From NCBI RefSeq assembly GCF_001586275.1, contig NZ_CP014545.1, positions 2,816,501 through 2,880,500 of the forward strand: DNA of 64,000 nt, given 5' to 3'. The notes below the pieces were generated by a model, which saw nothing but the letters and a program-made list of their open reading frames with translations, had not been told where the DNA came from and made no database searches. Below are positions 17,295 to 26,300 of this stretch, piece by piece; position 1 is the stretch's first letter; every line of letters begins with the position of its first letter. Source of the DNA: Sphingorhabdus sp. M41 (GTDB lineage Bacteria; Pseudomonadota; Alphaproteobacteria; Sphingomonadales; Sphingomonadaceae). Made by a program: the position numbers and the translations under genes.

Positions 17295-17345
17295 AATTGC
17301 GGCTCAACGCCGCTTTCAAAGCCGCTTTTTCGGCGAAGATAATGA
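17295..17345 (-). terminator. Possible weak terminator after the outer-membrane protein gene
   Basis: On the minus strand GCGGC-GTTGA-GCCGC is followed by AATTCTT, and a second GC-rich hairpin precedes it. It lies downstream of the 17383-18102 gene and upstream of the repeat array. The T run is short, so it is a weak candidate. Confidence 0.3.
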
Positions 17346-17382
17346 TCAAACTGCCAAAATGTTTCGCAACAGCGACAAGCCA

Positions 17383-18102
17383 TTAAAATTCCCAGTCAAG
17401 CTCTAGCCTGAATTGGATATCCGGCGTTCTGTGGGTCAACGGAGCAAAGATCGACAGTTCGAACGCCGGTATAGGGCTGCCTTCTTCGCCAGCAGCGCTA
17501 AGCACGGGGCCCAGCCAATGACGACCCTTTGCTTCGCCAGATATTTCCCCGCCTGCTTCCAAACCTAGCGAGAAATGATTCCCTATCGCGTGATCGAACC
17601 GGCCGACATAGCTAGTGGAAAGTTCTGACCAGTCGCCTGGCTCCGCCGACAGCACCAAATTTGCGATCACGTCTATCTGGTCACTTTTATGCTCGGCGAT
17701 AAAATAGGTTTCAAACCCGACATCGCTTGAGCGATCAAAGATCACCGCGCTCTGGATGCCAAGTCCAACGGCGGCATTTTCGGGGCTAATAACAACCAGT
17801 TTCGCCTGCACGCCCACTTCGGAAAGTTGCAGTGCTTCGCCAGCTTCTTTTTCAAACTCGATTTCCAGGCCAACGGAAAGCGCCTCGCTGACCCCATATT
17901 CTATCGTCGGCGCGATCTTCCACTCCCCTTCTTCTCCGTTGCTTTCAGGAACAAATATTGTCTGAAATTCGAGCTCGAATGCGTCTTTTTCTATCTCCAG
18001 ACCCTCCGCCTGATCTACCCGTCCTTCTCCGGCAAAGGCCGGGTACGGGCTCAACAGCAGGACAAACGCCAGCAGGGGCAAGCTCTTCAGTTTCAGGAAC
18101 AT
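17383..18102 (-). CDS. Predicted outer-membrane beta-barrel protein, unknown function
   Basis: 239 residues. A cleavable signal peptide ends near AFAGE. The mature part alternates polar and hydrophobic residues in short strands, is acidic, and ends in Phe (LELDWEF), the usual terminal residue for outer-membrane barrels recognised by BamA. The repeated pattern ALSVGLEIEFE / HFSLGLEAGGE is typical of barrels of the kind annotated as transporters or heavy-metal-related OMPs. I cannot assign a substrate. Its start is 4 bases after the stop of the GGDEF-EAL gene, so the two are co-transcribed. Confidence 0.7.
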   Translation of the reverse strand: MFLKLKSLPLLAFVLLLSPYPAFAGEGRVDQAEGLEIEKDAFELEFQTIFVPESNGEEGEWKIAPTIEYGVSEALSVGLEIEFEKEAGEALQLSEVGVQAKLVVISPENAAVGLGIQSAVIFDRSSDVGFETYFIAEHKSDQIDVIANLVLSAEPGDWSELSTSYVGRFDHAIGNHFSLGLEAGGEISGEAKGRHWLGPVLSAAGEEGSPIPAFELSIFAPLTHRTPDIQFRLELDWEF

Positions 18103-18106
18103 AAAA

Positions 18107-19753
18107 TTATGCCGCTTCGTCGCTGCGCGAAACGCTCAACTTGCCTTCTGCAGGAACACCAATTTCTGGTCCGCTATAGTCGGGCAGCGCATTTTGCGGG
18201 CTGTGGCTCGGACGACCATATAAAAAGCCCTGACCAATGTCGCATCCAGAATCCATCACACTTTTCGCATTATCGTAGGTTTCCACTCCCTCGGCGGTAA
18301 CCTGCAGTCCCAGGTTGTGCGCCAGCGCCGTCACAGCGCGGACGATCGCCTGCGACGCGGAATTTGTTTCAATGCCATGAACAAATGACCGGTCGATTTT
18401 CAACTTGTCGAAAGGCAGTTCCGACAGATGGCGGAGGGAAGAATATCCGGTTCCAAAATCATCAAGCGATATGTTTATACCCTGGTTTTTCAACGAGATG
18501 ATCACATCGCGCGCGACGGCAAGATCACTTACCAGTGCGCTTTCCGTTATCTCGATTTCCAGACGGCCCGGTGGCACCCCGACATCGAGCAAAGTTTGCA
18601 ATATGCGTTCCACAAGCCACTCATCACCAAATTGCACAGGAGAAAGATTGACGGCGAAATGTATCTCTGCAGGCCATTTTTTTGCTTCTGTTGCTGCGGC
18701 TTTCAACACCACGAAAAACAGATCGGATATGAGGCCGGTTTCCTCGGCGATGGTGATGAAATCATTCGGCATACGCCAGGTGCCATCTTCCATATGCCAC
18801 CGGGCAAGAGCTTCAAAACCGAGTATTTGTCCATCACAGAGATTAACCAGCGGCTGGAAAAAGGGTATAATTTCGCCGTCGAGAATAGCCTTGCGCAAAT
18901 CGGTTTCGATCTTGGCCCGTTGAATTGCCGCGTGCTCCATCCCCGCCTCGAAAAAAGCGATCTCATTGCGACCGGAGCCCTTGCAGCGATACATGGCTGC
19001 ATCAGCCTGCGACAACAGGCTATCTATCGGGGTATCCGGGACATCGGTAGTTACGACACCGATGCTTGCGCTCACTACAACCGTTAAATCGCTCAGCATG
19101 AACGGCTTTTCAAAAACCTCCGACAGGGTCTCAACCTTTCGTATCAGTTGATCGCCTGCAGATATTCCGCTGAGCATCACGCAAAATTCATCGCCGCCGA
19201 TCCGGCTGATCATTCCGTCGCGGCCCACTGCGTTTTTCAGTCGTTCGCCAACCGCTAGTAATAACAAGTCCCCGGTTTGATGACCATATAGGTCGTTTAC
19301 CGGTTTGAACCGGTTCAGATCGATGGCAAGCAATGTCACTGGCGCGCGGTCAGCTTGTTTCAGCGCTGATTCTATCTCTATAGTCGCCTTCCGGCGATTG
19401 GGTAGCCCGGTCAGCGGGTCGTGCAAGGCCATTTCATTGGCTTGCTTTTCGGCCAAGAGCCTCAGCTTGAGTTCTTTCTTTGCCTCCGAGAGACGACGCA
19501 TAGCGAAAACGCCCAGCGCGATCGGAAGCAGAAGCAACCCGGTCAGAGCTTCGTCAATTTCCCATTCCTCATGCTGCTCGACAAATTCAATAACGTGATC
19601 AAATGCATCAAGAGCGAACGAAACACCCAGAATGACCAGATAGAAAACCAGGATAATCGCCAAATCGCGGCGCGGCGCATATTCCTTTGCGCGCAAAATT
19701 CTACGTAAATCCAAAGACTGCTCCCGATGCCGTGGCAATTCGTGCCCGGCCAT
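18107..19753 (-). CDS. Membrane GGDEF-EAL protein (c-di-GMP turnover)
   Basis: 548 residues. Two membrane helices (about 30-50 and 68-85) precede a GGDEF domain with an intact GGDEF at 186-190 and no RxxD inhibitory site at the usual position. An EAL domain follows with GFEALARW, NLSPVQF, EITES, DDFGTGYSS, KIDRSF and AEGVET, so the phosphodiesterase residues are all present. The protein could make or degrade c-di-GMP; the intact EAL set makes hydrolysis likely. It is followed by a co-transcribed outer-membrane protein gene. Confidence 0.94.
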   Translation of the reverse strand: MAGHELPRHREQSLDLRRILRAKEYAPRRDLAIILVFYLVILGVSFALDAFDHVIEFVEQHEEWEIDEALTGLLLLPIALGVFAMRRLSEAKKELKLRLLAEKQANEMALHDPLTGLPNRRKATIEIESALKQADRAPVTLLAIDLNRFKPVNDLYGHQTGDLLLLAVGERLKNAVGRDGMISRIGGDEFCVMLSGISAGDQLIRKVETLSEVFEKPFMLSDLTVVVSASIGVVTTDVPDTPIDSLLSQADAAMYRCKGSGRNEIAFFEAGMEHAAIQRAKIETDLRKAILDGEIIPFFQPLVNLCDGQILGFEALARWHMEDGTWRMPNDFITIAEETGLISDLFFVVLKAAATEAKKWPAEIHFAVNLSPVQFGDEWLVERILQTLLDVGVPPGRLEIEITESALVSDLAVARDVIISLKNQGINISLDDFGTGYSSLRHLSELPFDKLKIDRSFVHGIETNSASQAIVRAVTALAHNLGLQVTAEGVETYDNAKSVMDSGCDIGQGFLYGRPSHSPQNALPDYSGPEIGVPAEGKLSVSRSDEAA

Positions 19754-19876
19754 CTAATGTACGGCGCAAACCACACAAATTAAGTCTTCAGGAACTTCCC
19801 ACATTAGTCGAGCCAGCCCAAAGACTGACTGCAAAGCAGCGGGAGTAGCCTATCGGCTTTATCATATAATGAAAGT

Positions 19877-19951
19877 TGGTTGGGGTGGCAGGATTCGAAC
19901 CTGCGCATGGCGGCATCAAAAGCCGCTGCCTTACCACTTGGCGACACCCCA
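19877..19951 (-). tRNA. tRNA-Gln (anticodon TTG)
   Basis: The minus strand gives a full cloverleaf: acceptor TGGGGTG pairs with CACCCCA, the T arm contains GGTTCGAATCC, and the anticodon loop is CTTTTGA with anticodon TTG. Discriminator A and the CCA end are encoded in the DNA. It lies between ilvE and the GGDEF-EAL gene, all on the same strand. Confidence 0.96.
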
Positions 19952-20037
19952 ATAGATGCGGGCCTGATTCTGGTCGGCCGCGCTGGTGAACGGGCCTATT
20001 ATCCAGTTTGCCCGCAAGGAGCAAGAGGCAGTTATAA

Positions 20038-21141
20038 CTAAGCTGCGAACAGCCGTTTGACCCAGCCATGATCATCCGGCGCAACCCCGCGCTGGATATC
20101 AACCAGACGCCGCCGCAATTTTTCGGTCAGCTGACCCGGGCCGCCGCCGCCAATGGTAAATTCACCCTCGGCGGATTTGACGGTACCGACTGCCGTGACA
20201 ACCGCTGCGGTGCCGCAGGCGAAGGTTTCGATCAGCTTGCCGCTGGCGGCGTCGGCTTCCCATTGATCGATTGCATAGGGCTCTTCGACCACTGTCAGGC
20301 CTTCTTCACGGGCAAGGGTAAGGATCGAATCGCGGGTAATGCCGGGCAGGATTGTTCCGCTGAGCGGCGGCGTGATCAGTCTGCCATCGTCCATGACAAA
20401 GAACAGATTCATGCCGCCCAACTCTTCAACCCATTTATGCTCTGCAGCATCGAGGAACACGACCTGATCACATTCTTTCTTGATGGCTTCGGCCTGGGCA
20501 ACCAGGCTGGCAGCATAATTGCCGCCGCATTTGGCTGCGCCGGTACCGCCTGGCGCTGCGCGGCTATATTGTTCGGAGACCCAGATACTGATCGCTGATG
20601 CGCCGCTCTTGAAATAGCCGCCGGCCGGGGATGCGATGACGAGATAGAGATATTCCTTGGCCGGGCGAACACCGAGAAAAACTTCACTCGCGAACATGAA
20701 AGGCCGCAGATAAAGCGAACCACCCTCAACCGACGGGAACCATTCGCGGTCAATATCGACCAGCGCCTCGACCGAATCGAGAAACAGCTTTTGCGGCAGT
20801 TCCGGCATCGCCATCCGTCGTGCTGACGCCTGGAACCGCTTTGCATTTTCCTCGGGGCGGAACAGCGCCGTGCCACCATCGGCGAGACGATAGGCCTTCA
20901 TGCCTTCGAAAATTTCCTGCGCATAATGCAGCACCGATGATGCGGGATCCATCAATATCGGCTCGCGTTTGGTGATCCTGGCATCGTGCCAGCCATCGGT
21001 TTCCGTATAGCGGATCATGGCCATATGATCGGTGAACAATGTTCCGAAGCCCGGGTTCTCCAACAGGCGGCTCCGCTCGCTGGCAGACACTGGCGTGGCG
21101 CTCGGCTCGAGGTTGAATTCCAAGTTTTTCATATCTGCCAT
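20038..21141 (-). CDS. ilvE: Branched-chain amino acid aminotransferase
   Basis: 367-residue class IV PLP enzyme that interconverts branched-chain amino acids and their 2-oxo acids. It is of the longer, eukaryote-like BCAT2 type: FGTLFTDHMAMIRY near the N-terminus, PASSVLHYAQEIFEGMKAYR, the KCGGNYAASL segment near the PLP lysine, and VEELGGMNLFFV. The start is taken at the ATG at 21139-21141 (MADMKNLEF); a TTG at 21201 and an ATG at 21132 are alternatives. It is divergent from a MarR-type regulator gene about 100 bases away, whose palindrome could also affect this promoter. Confidence 0.94.
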   Translation of the reverse strand: MADMKNLEFNLEPSATPVSASERSRLLENPGFGTLFTDHMAMIRYTETDGWHDARITKREPILMDPASSVLHYAQEIFEGMKAYRLADGGTALFRPEENAKRFQASARRMAMPELPQKLFLDSVEALVDIDREWFPSVEGGSLYLRPFMFASEVFLGVRPAKEYLYLVIASPAGGYFKSGASAISIWVSEQYSRAAPGGTGAAKCGGNYAASLVAQAEAIKKECDQVVFLDAAEHKWVEELGGMNLFFVMDDGRLITPPLSGTILPGITRDSILTLAREEGLTVVEEPYAIDQWEADAASGKLIETFACGTAAVVTAVGTVKSAEGEFTIGGGGPGQLTEKLRRRLVDIQRGVAPDDHGWVKRLFAA

Positions 21142-21231
21142 ATCCTGCCGCTTTCGCTGTGAATCATGCCGACAAATGGAAGAATTGGAAGCATAATCCA
21201 ATTGTCTTGCAATCCCCTAATCAGCCTGTCA

Positions 21232-21258
21232 AGATACGTCAACATGACTGACGTATCT
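21232..21258 (+). promoter_or_regulatory. Perfect palindrome covering the marR-type start codon
   Basis: AGATACGTCA (21232-21241) and TGACGTATCT (21249-21258) are exact inverted repeats of 10 bases around a 7-base spacer that contains the ATG start codon at 21244. The symmetry fits a MarR dimer operator used for autoregulation. In RNA the same sequence would form a hairpin with the start codon in its loop. Confidence 0.6.
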
Positions 21259-21756
21259 CGCCCTGCCATATCTCCCGGAGCGTCGCCGCTTTTTCTGCGC
21301 GAGGACGAAATCCGCCGAGGCATCGAGCTGCTCTATTTCGGCTATACCAGACTGACCAATGCTATTGATCAGGAACTCGGCAAGCAAGGTCTGGGCCGGG
21401 CCCACCACCGGGCACTATATTTCATCGCGCGGCAGCCCGATCTTACCGTCGGAGAATTGCTCAAATTGCTGGCGATCACCAAACAGTCGCTCGGCCGGGT
21501 ATTGAAGGAATTGCAGGACCGGGATTTCATTCTGACATCCCCCGGCGTCATCGACCGTCGACAGAAATTGCTGCGTCTGACCGAAAAAGGGGCCGGGCTG
21601 GAAGCGGAGCTGTTTCGCAAGCTGCGCGAGAAGCTGTCTTCCGCTTATGTTTCGGCCGGACAGGAATCGGTAACCGGTTTCTGGCATGTCCTGGAAGGCC
21701 TGGTACCCGAAAGCGACCGGAAAATGGTCTTCGACTTGCGCGGAGACAACGGCTGA
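21244..21756 (+). CDS. MarR family transcriptional regulator
   Basis: 170 residues. It has the MarR winged-helix core: helix HHRALYFIARQPDLTVGELLKLLAITKQSLGRVLKEL around residues 55-95, then the wing with DRRQKLLRLTEKG. The N-terminal 20 residues are polar. The ATG at 21244 is the first one before the domain. The start codon lies in the spacer of a 10+10 base palindrome, suggesting autorepression. It is divergent from ilvE. No effector can be read from the sequence. Confidence 0.92.
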   Translation: MTDVSRPAISPGASPLFLREDEIRRGIELLYFGYTRLTNAIDQELGKQGLGRAHHRALYFIARQPDLTVGELLKLLAITKQSLGRVLKELQDRDFILTSPGVIDRRQKLLRLTEKGAGLEAELFRKLREKLSSAYVSAGQESVTGFWHVLEGLVPESDRKMVFDLRGDNG

Positions 21757-21804
21757 GGCCAGACTTGACGGTGACCTGTTAGCGGAGGATCGTCAGGCCT
21801 TGGC

Positions 21805-22311
21805 TCAGGCTTCGCCGGCGGTATCGACCATAGCATGTTCGATCGCATCCTTCGGGCTCTTGTCGCTCCACAAGACAAACTGAAAGACCGGGTAAAAACG
21901 CTCCCATTCTTCAATCGCCAGATCGACGATCGTCTGTGCCTGATCCAGACCCAGCATACCGCTGCCACCGAGCAGGGTAGCATGGCGAAACAGCAGGACA
22001 TTATTGTTCGACCAAAGATCGAAATGTCCCAGCCAAAGCTGCTCGTTAATCAAGCCAAGCGTCTCGTAAATAACAGCCGTCTTTTCCTCTGGAACCCGGA
22101 TTTCCGGTAACAGCAGGATTTGCAGGACATGATCCTCATTCCGCCAGATGGCGCGAAGCTGATAACTGGTCCAGTTGCCCTTTATCTCGACCGACAGTTC
22201 GTCATCGCCGACATGATCAACCGACCAGCCGCGCGCTTCGAAAAAGGCTGCCAGCATGTCCACGGGCGGCGCTTCATCCTGATCAAGCTCTTCCCATTGG
22301 TCGTCAAGCAT
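21805..22311 (-). CDS. YbjN domain-containing protein
   Basis: 168 residues, no signal peptide or membrane segment. It matches the YbjN family, which resembles type III secretion chaperones: an acidic N-terminus, MLAAFFEARGWSVDHVGDDE, and later the conserved NEQLWLGHFDLWSNNNVLLFRHA. The biochemical role of the family is not established. The gene is convergent with the MarR regulator and followed upstream by a 140-base gap before the UbiK-like gene on the same strand. Confidence 0.87.
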   Translation of the reverse strand: MLDDQWEELDQDEAPPVDMLAAFFEARGWSVDHVGDDELSVEIKGNWTSYQLRAIWRNEDHVLQILLLPEIRVPEEKTAVIYETLGLINEQLWLGHFDLWSNNNVLLFRHATLLGGSGMLGLDQAQTIVDLAIEEWERFYPVFQFVLWSDKSPKDAIEHAMVDTAGEA

Positions 22312-22452
22312 CGCGGTTCCAGATCCTTTGCAGATAATTGCCTAGTGGCCCACTCGCTGGATCAGGGCAAGGCAACCGGACGCCGGCCCTCACATTGTTT
22401 GTGGGAACGCTGTGGATAATGAACGGTGATTGGGCGCTGTTCAGGCTGGTGA

Positions 22453-22815
22453 TCAGCTGTCGGTTGTGGGAGCCGATGCCTTGCGTGCGGCCGCTTTGGG
22501 CGCTGCAGGTTTACGGGTGGCCGCGCGTTTCGCCGCCGGTTTCTTGACCGGGGCGGCTGTGCCCTTTTCAAGCGCATCAAGGCGCTTCTTCAGCGCATCA
22601 GCTTCGGCCCGCGCCTTGGCAGCCATTTCCTTCACCGCTTCAAATTCGTCACGCGATACAAAATCCATGCCGCCGAACCATTCCTTGGCGCGTTCGCGCG
22701 CACCGGCTTCGGCTTCCCGGCCGACGCCAGCCACGGTCCCGGCAAGTCCGTTCAGGACCTTGGATATATCATCGAAAAAGCGGTTCTGGCTCTGCATTTC
22801 ATTAAACTCCGTCAT
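22453..22815 (-). CDS. UbiK/BMFP family accessory protein with basic tail
   Basis: 120 residues. The first 85 match the membrane fusogenic BMFP/UbiK family: MQSQNRFFDDISKVLNGLAGTVAGVGREAE then a coiled coil (about 55-85, DEFEAVKEMAAKARAEADALKKRL). UbiK-type proteins assist the ubiquinone synthesis complex. The last 35 residues are Ala/Lys/Pro-rich, resembling histone H1-like tails. The ATG at 22813-22815 is chosen because the domain starts there; the longer frame to 23040 overlaps tspO. It begins 29 bases after tspO and is probably in the same operon. Confidence 0.85.
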   Translation of the reverse strand: MTEFNEMQSQNRFFDDISKVLNGLAGTVAGVGREAEAGARERAKEWFGGMDFVSRDEFEAVKEMAAKARAEADALKKRLDALEKGTAAPVKKPAAKRAATRKPAAPKAAARKASAPTTDS

Positions 22816-22844
22816 GGCCCTTCCGGGCCGAAAAAAATATTGCC

Positions 22845-23360
22845 CTATATCTGGGTTCTTGCCGCCGGAACCACAAGGGTTTCCGCACTCGGATTCAACC
22901 ATTCGATCTGCTTGTTGAGGATTGCCGCAAAACAGAGCCACGCGAGATAGGGGACGAGCAGCCATGCAGCGGCCTTGCGGATCCGGCCAAAGACGATTGT
23001 CGTCATCAGCGCCAAGACGAAGATGATCGCCAGAAGCCAAAAGGCAGCGGTAACCTGGTGCATGCCGAAAAACAGGATGGGCCAGAACAGGTTAAGTGCA
23101 TATTGGACAAGATAAAGGATGATTGCCAGGCCGCGCAAAGGCGCTCCACGGGCATGCAGAACCATCGCGAAAGCCGTACCCATCAGTGTATAGAGCACAG
23201 CCCAGGCCGCACCGAAAGCCCACCCCGGTGGCTGCGCCGTCGGCTTGGCCAACGCCTGAAACCAGCGGTTTTCCTCACCGCTATTGGCAAATTGACTGAA
23301 GGTGAAACCAAGAAGCACGGTAATCGGGACGATGAACAATATCCACCGCAGCAGGGACAT
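22845..23360 (-). CDS. tspO: TspO/MBR family protein
   Basis: 171 residues with five membrane helices, the TspO fold. Family marks are KPTAQPPGWAFGAAWAVLYTLMG, the YLVQYALNLFWPILFFGMHQ segment and the last helix LVPYLAWLCFAAILN. TspO proteins bind porphyrins and in alphaproteobacteria influence photosynthesis genes and oxidative stress responses. The ATG at 23358-23360 has AAAAGG about 10 bases upstream; an ATG at 23402 and a TTG at 23438 are in-frame alternatives. Confidence 0.92.
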   Translation of the reverse strand: MSLLRWILFIVPITVLLGFTFSQFANSGEENRWFQALAKPTAQPPGWAFGAAWAVLYTLMGTAFAMVLHARGAPLRGLAIILYLVQYALNLFWPILFFGMHQVTAAFWLLAIIFVLALMTTIVFGRIRKAAAWLLVPYLAWLCFAAILNKQIEWLNPSAETLVVPAARTQI

Positions 23361-23649
23361 TCGAAGCTGACCTTTTGAAGCAATCTGATTCACAGGCAGC
23401 ATCCTTGATCGAAAAATTAGACGAATCGTCGGGGACAAACAGGCCCGAAACCCTTATGCTTTTAACAATTTCTCGGCATTTGGCCAGCGTTAAGCCATTG
23501 TAATTCCTAGATCGGAAAATCGGCAAAAAATTCTGGTCACCCTTGGTAATTTCGGCTTCATCGCCATGTTGGCTGGACGGCGGGATTTGGATGAACACCG
23601 GACAAAGCTTTGATTGTGACAAATTGGACGGGCTGCTAGGCGCTTTCTC

Positions 23650-25464
23650 ATGAACGATAAAACCAATTCCGTTGAAAAAGACACCCCTCCCGCACCGCTC
23701 AAGAAAATCGGCAATTTGCGGATGGTGTTCGATCGCGCCGTCGCTTATCCGAAGCAAATAGCCTTTGCGTTGCTGGCACTTTTTGTCTCCGCAATGGCGA
23801 CGCTGGCGATACCCGCCGGCTTCAAAACCATTATCGACAAGGGCTTCATGGCCGGGAACGGGGATATCGCTCCCTATTTCCAGGGTCTTCTTGGCATAGT
23901 CGCGATACTGGCAGTCGCGACGGCATTCCGTTTCTATTTTGTCAGCTGGCTTGGCGAGCGGGTTGTTGCCGACCTGCGGCTTGCGGTACAGGCCAATCTG
24001 CTGCGTCTCGCGCCGGGATTTTTCGAGGAAAACCGGCCATCGGAAATTGCCTCGCGCATGACCTCCGATACCGCGATTATCGAACAGGTAGTGGGGACCA
24101 CCGTGTCCGTCGCCTTGCGCAATATCGTGATCGGCATCGGCGGGATAATCTATCTCTTCACCCTTGCCCCGGCGCTCACCGCAGGACTGCTGCTGGCTAT
24201 TCCGGTGATCATTTTGCCGATTGTGTTCATCGGCCGGAAGCTGACCAATGTGTCACGGTCGAGCCAGGACCGGGTGGCCGATGTCGGCGCGATGATTTCC
24301 GAAGTGCTGGGCGCGATGAAAATTGTCCAGGCATTCGGACAGGAAAAGCGCGAGCATGAACGATTCAGCGGCGCAGTCGAGTCCACATTCGAAACCGCCA
24401 AGCGCCGGATCCGGCTGCGCGCGGCGATGACCGCCATCGTGATCGGTCTGATCTTCACCGGCATCACCATGTTGATGTGGCGCGGTGCAATCGGCGTGGC
24501 AGAGGGAAGCATTTCCGGCGGTACCATTGCAGCCTTTGTGATCACCGGCGGCCTGGTAGCAGGGGCCTTTGGCGCCTTGACCGAAGTCTATGGCGATCTG
24601 TTGCGCGGCGCCGGAGCCGCGGGCCGGCTGGCCGAATTGCTGTCCGAGAAACCGGGCATTGCGGCCCCCGAAAATCCGATTGCCCTGCCCGTGCCATCGC
24701 GCGGCCAGATCGCGTTCGACAATGTCACATTTTCCTATCCGACCCGCCCGGACACGCAGGCGCTAAGCAATTTTTCCCTGACGGTGTCGCCTGGCGAGAC
24801 GGTCGCCGTGGTCGGACCGTCCGGGGCCGGAAAATCGACTCTGTTCCAACTCGCCCAGCGTTTTTACGACCCGCAGAGCGGCTCCGTGCGCATTGATGGC
24901 GTCGCCCTGCCCTCGGCCGATCCGGCTGAAATCAGGCAGCGTATGGCACTGGTGCCTCAGGAAACCGTATTATTTGCCGCATCGGCCCGCGACAATTTGC
25001 GTTACGGCAAATGGGAAGCGACCGACGAGGAAATCTGGCAGGCAGCGCGCGTTGCCAATGCGGAGAAATTTCTCCGCGCCTTGCCCGACGGTCTGGACAG
25101 TTTCATGGGCGAAGCGGGAACCCGGCTGTCCGGCGGCCAGCGCCAGCGTATTTCGATTGCCCGCGCCCTGCTCCGCAACACGCCGATCCTGCTGCTCGAT
25201 GAAGCCACGTCGGCGCTCGATGCGGAAAGTGAAAAGCTGGTGCAGGACGCGCTTGATCATCTGATGCAGGACCGCACGACGATCGTCATTGCCCATCGCC
25301 TGGCGACCGTACGGTCGGCCGATCGCATTATCGTGATGGATGAGGGCAAGATCGTCGAACAGGGTGACCATGACAGCCTGATTGCCAGGAACGGCCTCTA
25401 CGCCCGACTGGCTGAGTTGCAGTTCAGTAGTGCAGAGACAAGCTCGTCCAAGATAACCGTCTAG
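23650..25464 (+). CDS. ABCB-type exporter, fused permease and ATPase
   Basis: 604 residues, a half-transporter that should work as a homodimer in the inner membrane. Six membrane helices cover about 35-315 and the ATPase follows: Walker A GPSGAGKST near residue 390, Q loop VPQETVLF, signature LSGGQRQR, Walker B ILLLDEATSALD and the switch His in IAHRLATV. All residues needed for ATP hydrolysis are present. The family includes lipid flippases of the MsbA type and drug exporters; the substrate cannot be read. No partner gene is adjacent. Confidence 0.94.
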   Translation: MNDKTNSVEKDTPPAPLKKIGNLRMVFDRAVAYPKQIAFALLALFVSAMATLAIPAGFKTIIDKGFMAGNGDIAPYFQGLLGIVAILAVATAFRFYFVSWLGERVVADLRLAVQANLLRLAPGFFEENRPSEIASRMTSDTAIIEQVVGTTVSVALRNIVIGIGGIIYLFTLAPALTAGLLLAIPVIILPIVFIGRKLTNVSRSSQDRVADVGAMISEVLGAMKIVQAFGQEKREHERFSGAVESTFETAKRRIRLRAAMTAIVIGLIFTGITMLMWRGAIGVAEGSISGGTIAAFVITGGLVAGAFGALTEVYGDLLRGAGAAGRLAELLSEKPGIAAPENPIALPVPSRGQIAFDNVTFSYPTRPDTQALSNFSLTVSPGETVAVVGPSGAGKSTLFQLAQRFYDPQSGSVRIDGVALPSADPAEIRQRMALVPQETVLFAASARDNLRYGKWEATDEEIWQAARVANAEKFLRALPDGLDSFMGEAGTRLSGGQRQRISIARALLRNTPILLLDEATSALDAESEKLVQDALDHLMQDRTTIVIAHRLATVRSADRIIVMDEGKIVEQGDHDSLIARNGLYARLAELQFSSAETSSSKITV

Positions 25465-25750
25465 AGACGGGACCGGTTAGAGCCACCTGCTGGGGGCACC
25501 GGCCAGATGTCATTCCGGCAACAGCGCCCGCGATGAGAGCTTATTGCCTTTGCTAGGAAGCTTTGGTCTGGGAACAAGGCAAACTAGCTATCCGCAAGAT
25601 GTGACGGATATGGCGCGGGGCAATGACCGTGGCGCCTGCTATAGCACCGTCAAAGCAGTCCTTTCCGGTCACCTGCAAAGCCCCTTGGCACCAGATCAGC
25701 GGCACCTGTCCGACAGGTCCTGACCCCAATATTCTCTACGCTTCGCGCAT
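25465..25750. other. Gap between the ABC exporter and the exbD terminator
   Basis: Nearly 290 bases with no supportable gene or strong structure. The first clear element is the hairpin that begins at 25751. Confidence 0.5.
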
Positions 25751-25789
25751 AAAAAAGGGGCCGCGACAGGATATCGCGGCCCCTTTTTT
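25751..25789. terminator. Strong bidirectional intrinsic terminator
   Basis: AAAAAAGGGGCCGCGA (25751-25766) and TCGCGGCCCCTTTTTT (25774-25789) form a perfect 16-base-pair stem with a 7-base loop. The outer A/T pairs give a T run on either strand. It ends the tonB-exb operon from the right and can also stop readthrough from the ABC exporter. Confidence 0.92.
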
Positions 25790-25806
25790 GTTTCTGTTTG
25801 TCGAAC

Positions 25807-26259
25807 CTAGTTCGGTGGTCGCTTGGCTTTATTGAAGCTGCCATATTGTTCGTTGCCGACGAAGCCGAATTTGGTCACGCCGCTGTCCTTGATCACCGCC
25901 AATGTCCGGTCGGTGGTCAGATAGGCGCTCAACGGATCGGGCTGGAACTGCAGTTCCGGTTCCGGAACCATCGATTTCGTCTGTGCCAGATATTGTTTGA
26001 CCTGATTCAGCGTAACCGGACTGTCATTCCAGATGACCTGATTGGTTGCCGTAATCCCGAGACGGTTTTTGACCGGATCGACCGGAGGTGGGTCCGATGG
26101 ACTATCGTCCGACACCGGCAAATCGATTTTCACCGCGTGTGTTTGCACAGGGATTGTGATGATGAACATGATGAGAAGAACCAACAGGACGTCGATGAGC
26201 GGCGTCGTGTTCATCTCCATCATTGGCTCGCCATCATCGCTTCCGCCACTCATTGCCAT
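25807..26259 (-). CDS. exbD: ExbD/TolR family biopolymer transport protein (second copy)
   Basis: 150 residues. One N-terminal membrane helix with NTTPLIDVLLVLLIMFIITIP, which holds the conserved proton-pathway Asp, then a periplasmic domain. Works with ExbB to energise TonB for uptake through outer-membrane receptors. It is the last gene of the tonB-exbB-exbD-exbD operon and ends 17 bases before the terminator. Its sequence differs clearly from the other ExbD, so this is not a recent duplicate. Confidence 0.93.
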   Translation of the reverse strand: MAMSGGSDDGEPMMEMNTTPLIDVLLVLLIMFIITIPVQTHAVKIDLPVSDDSPSDPPPVDPVKNRLGITATNQVIWNDSPVTLNQVKQYLAQTKSMVPEPELQFQPDPLSAYLTTDRTLAVIKDSGVTKFGFVGNEQYGSFNKAKRPPN

Positions 26260-26300
26260 TCGTGCGTCTCCTTAACCTTAAATAACTCTAAGCTGTCGGA

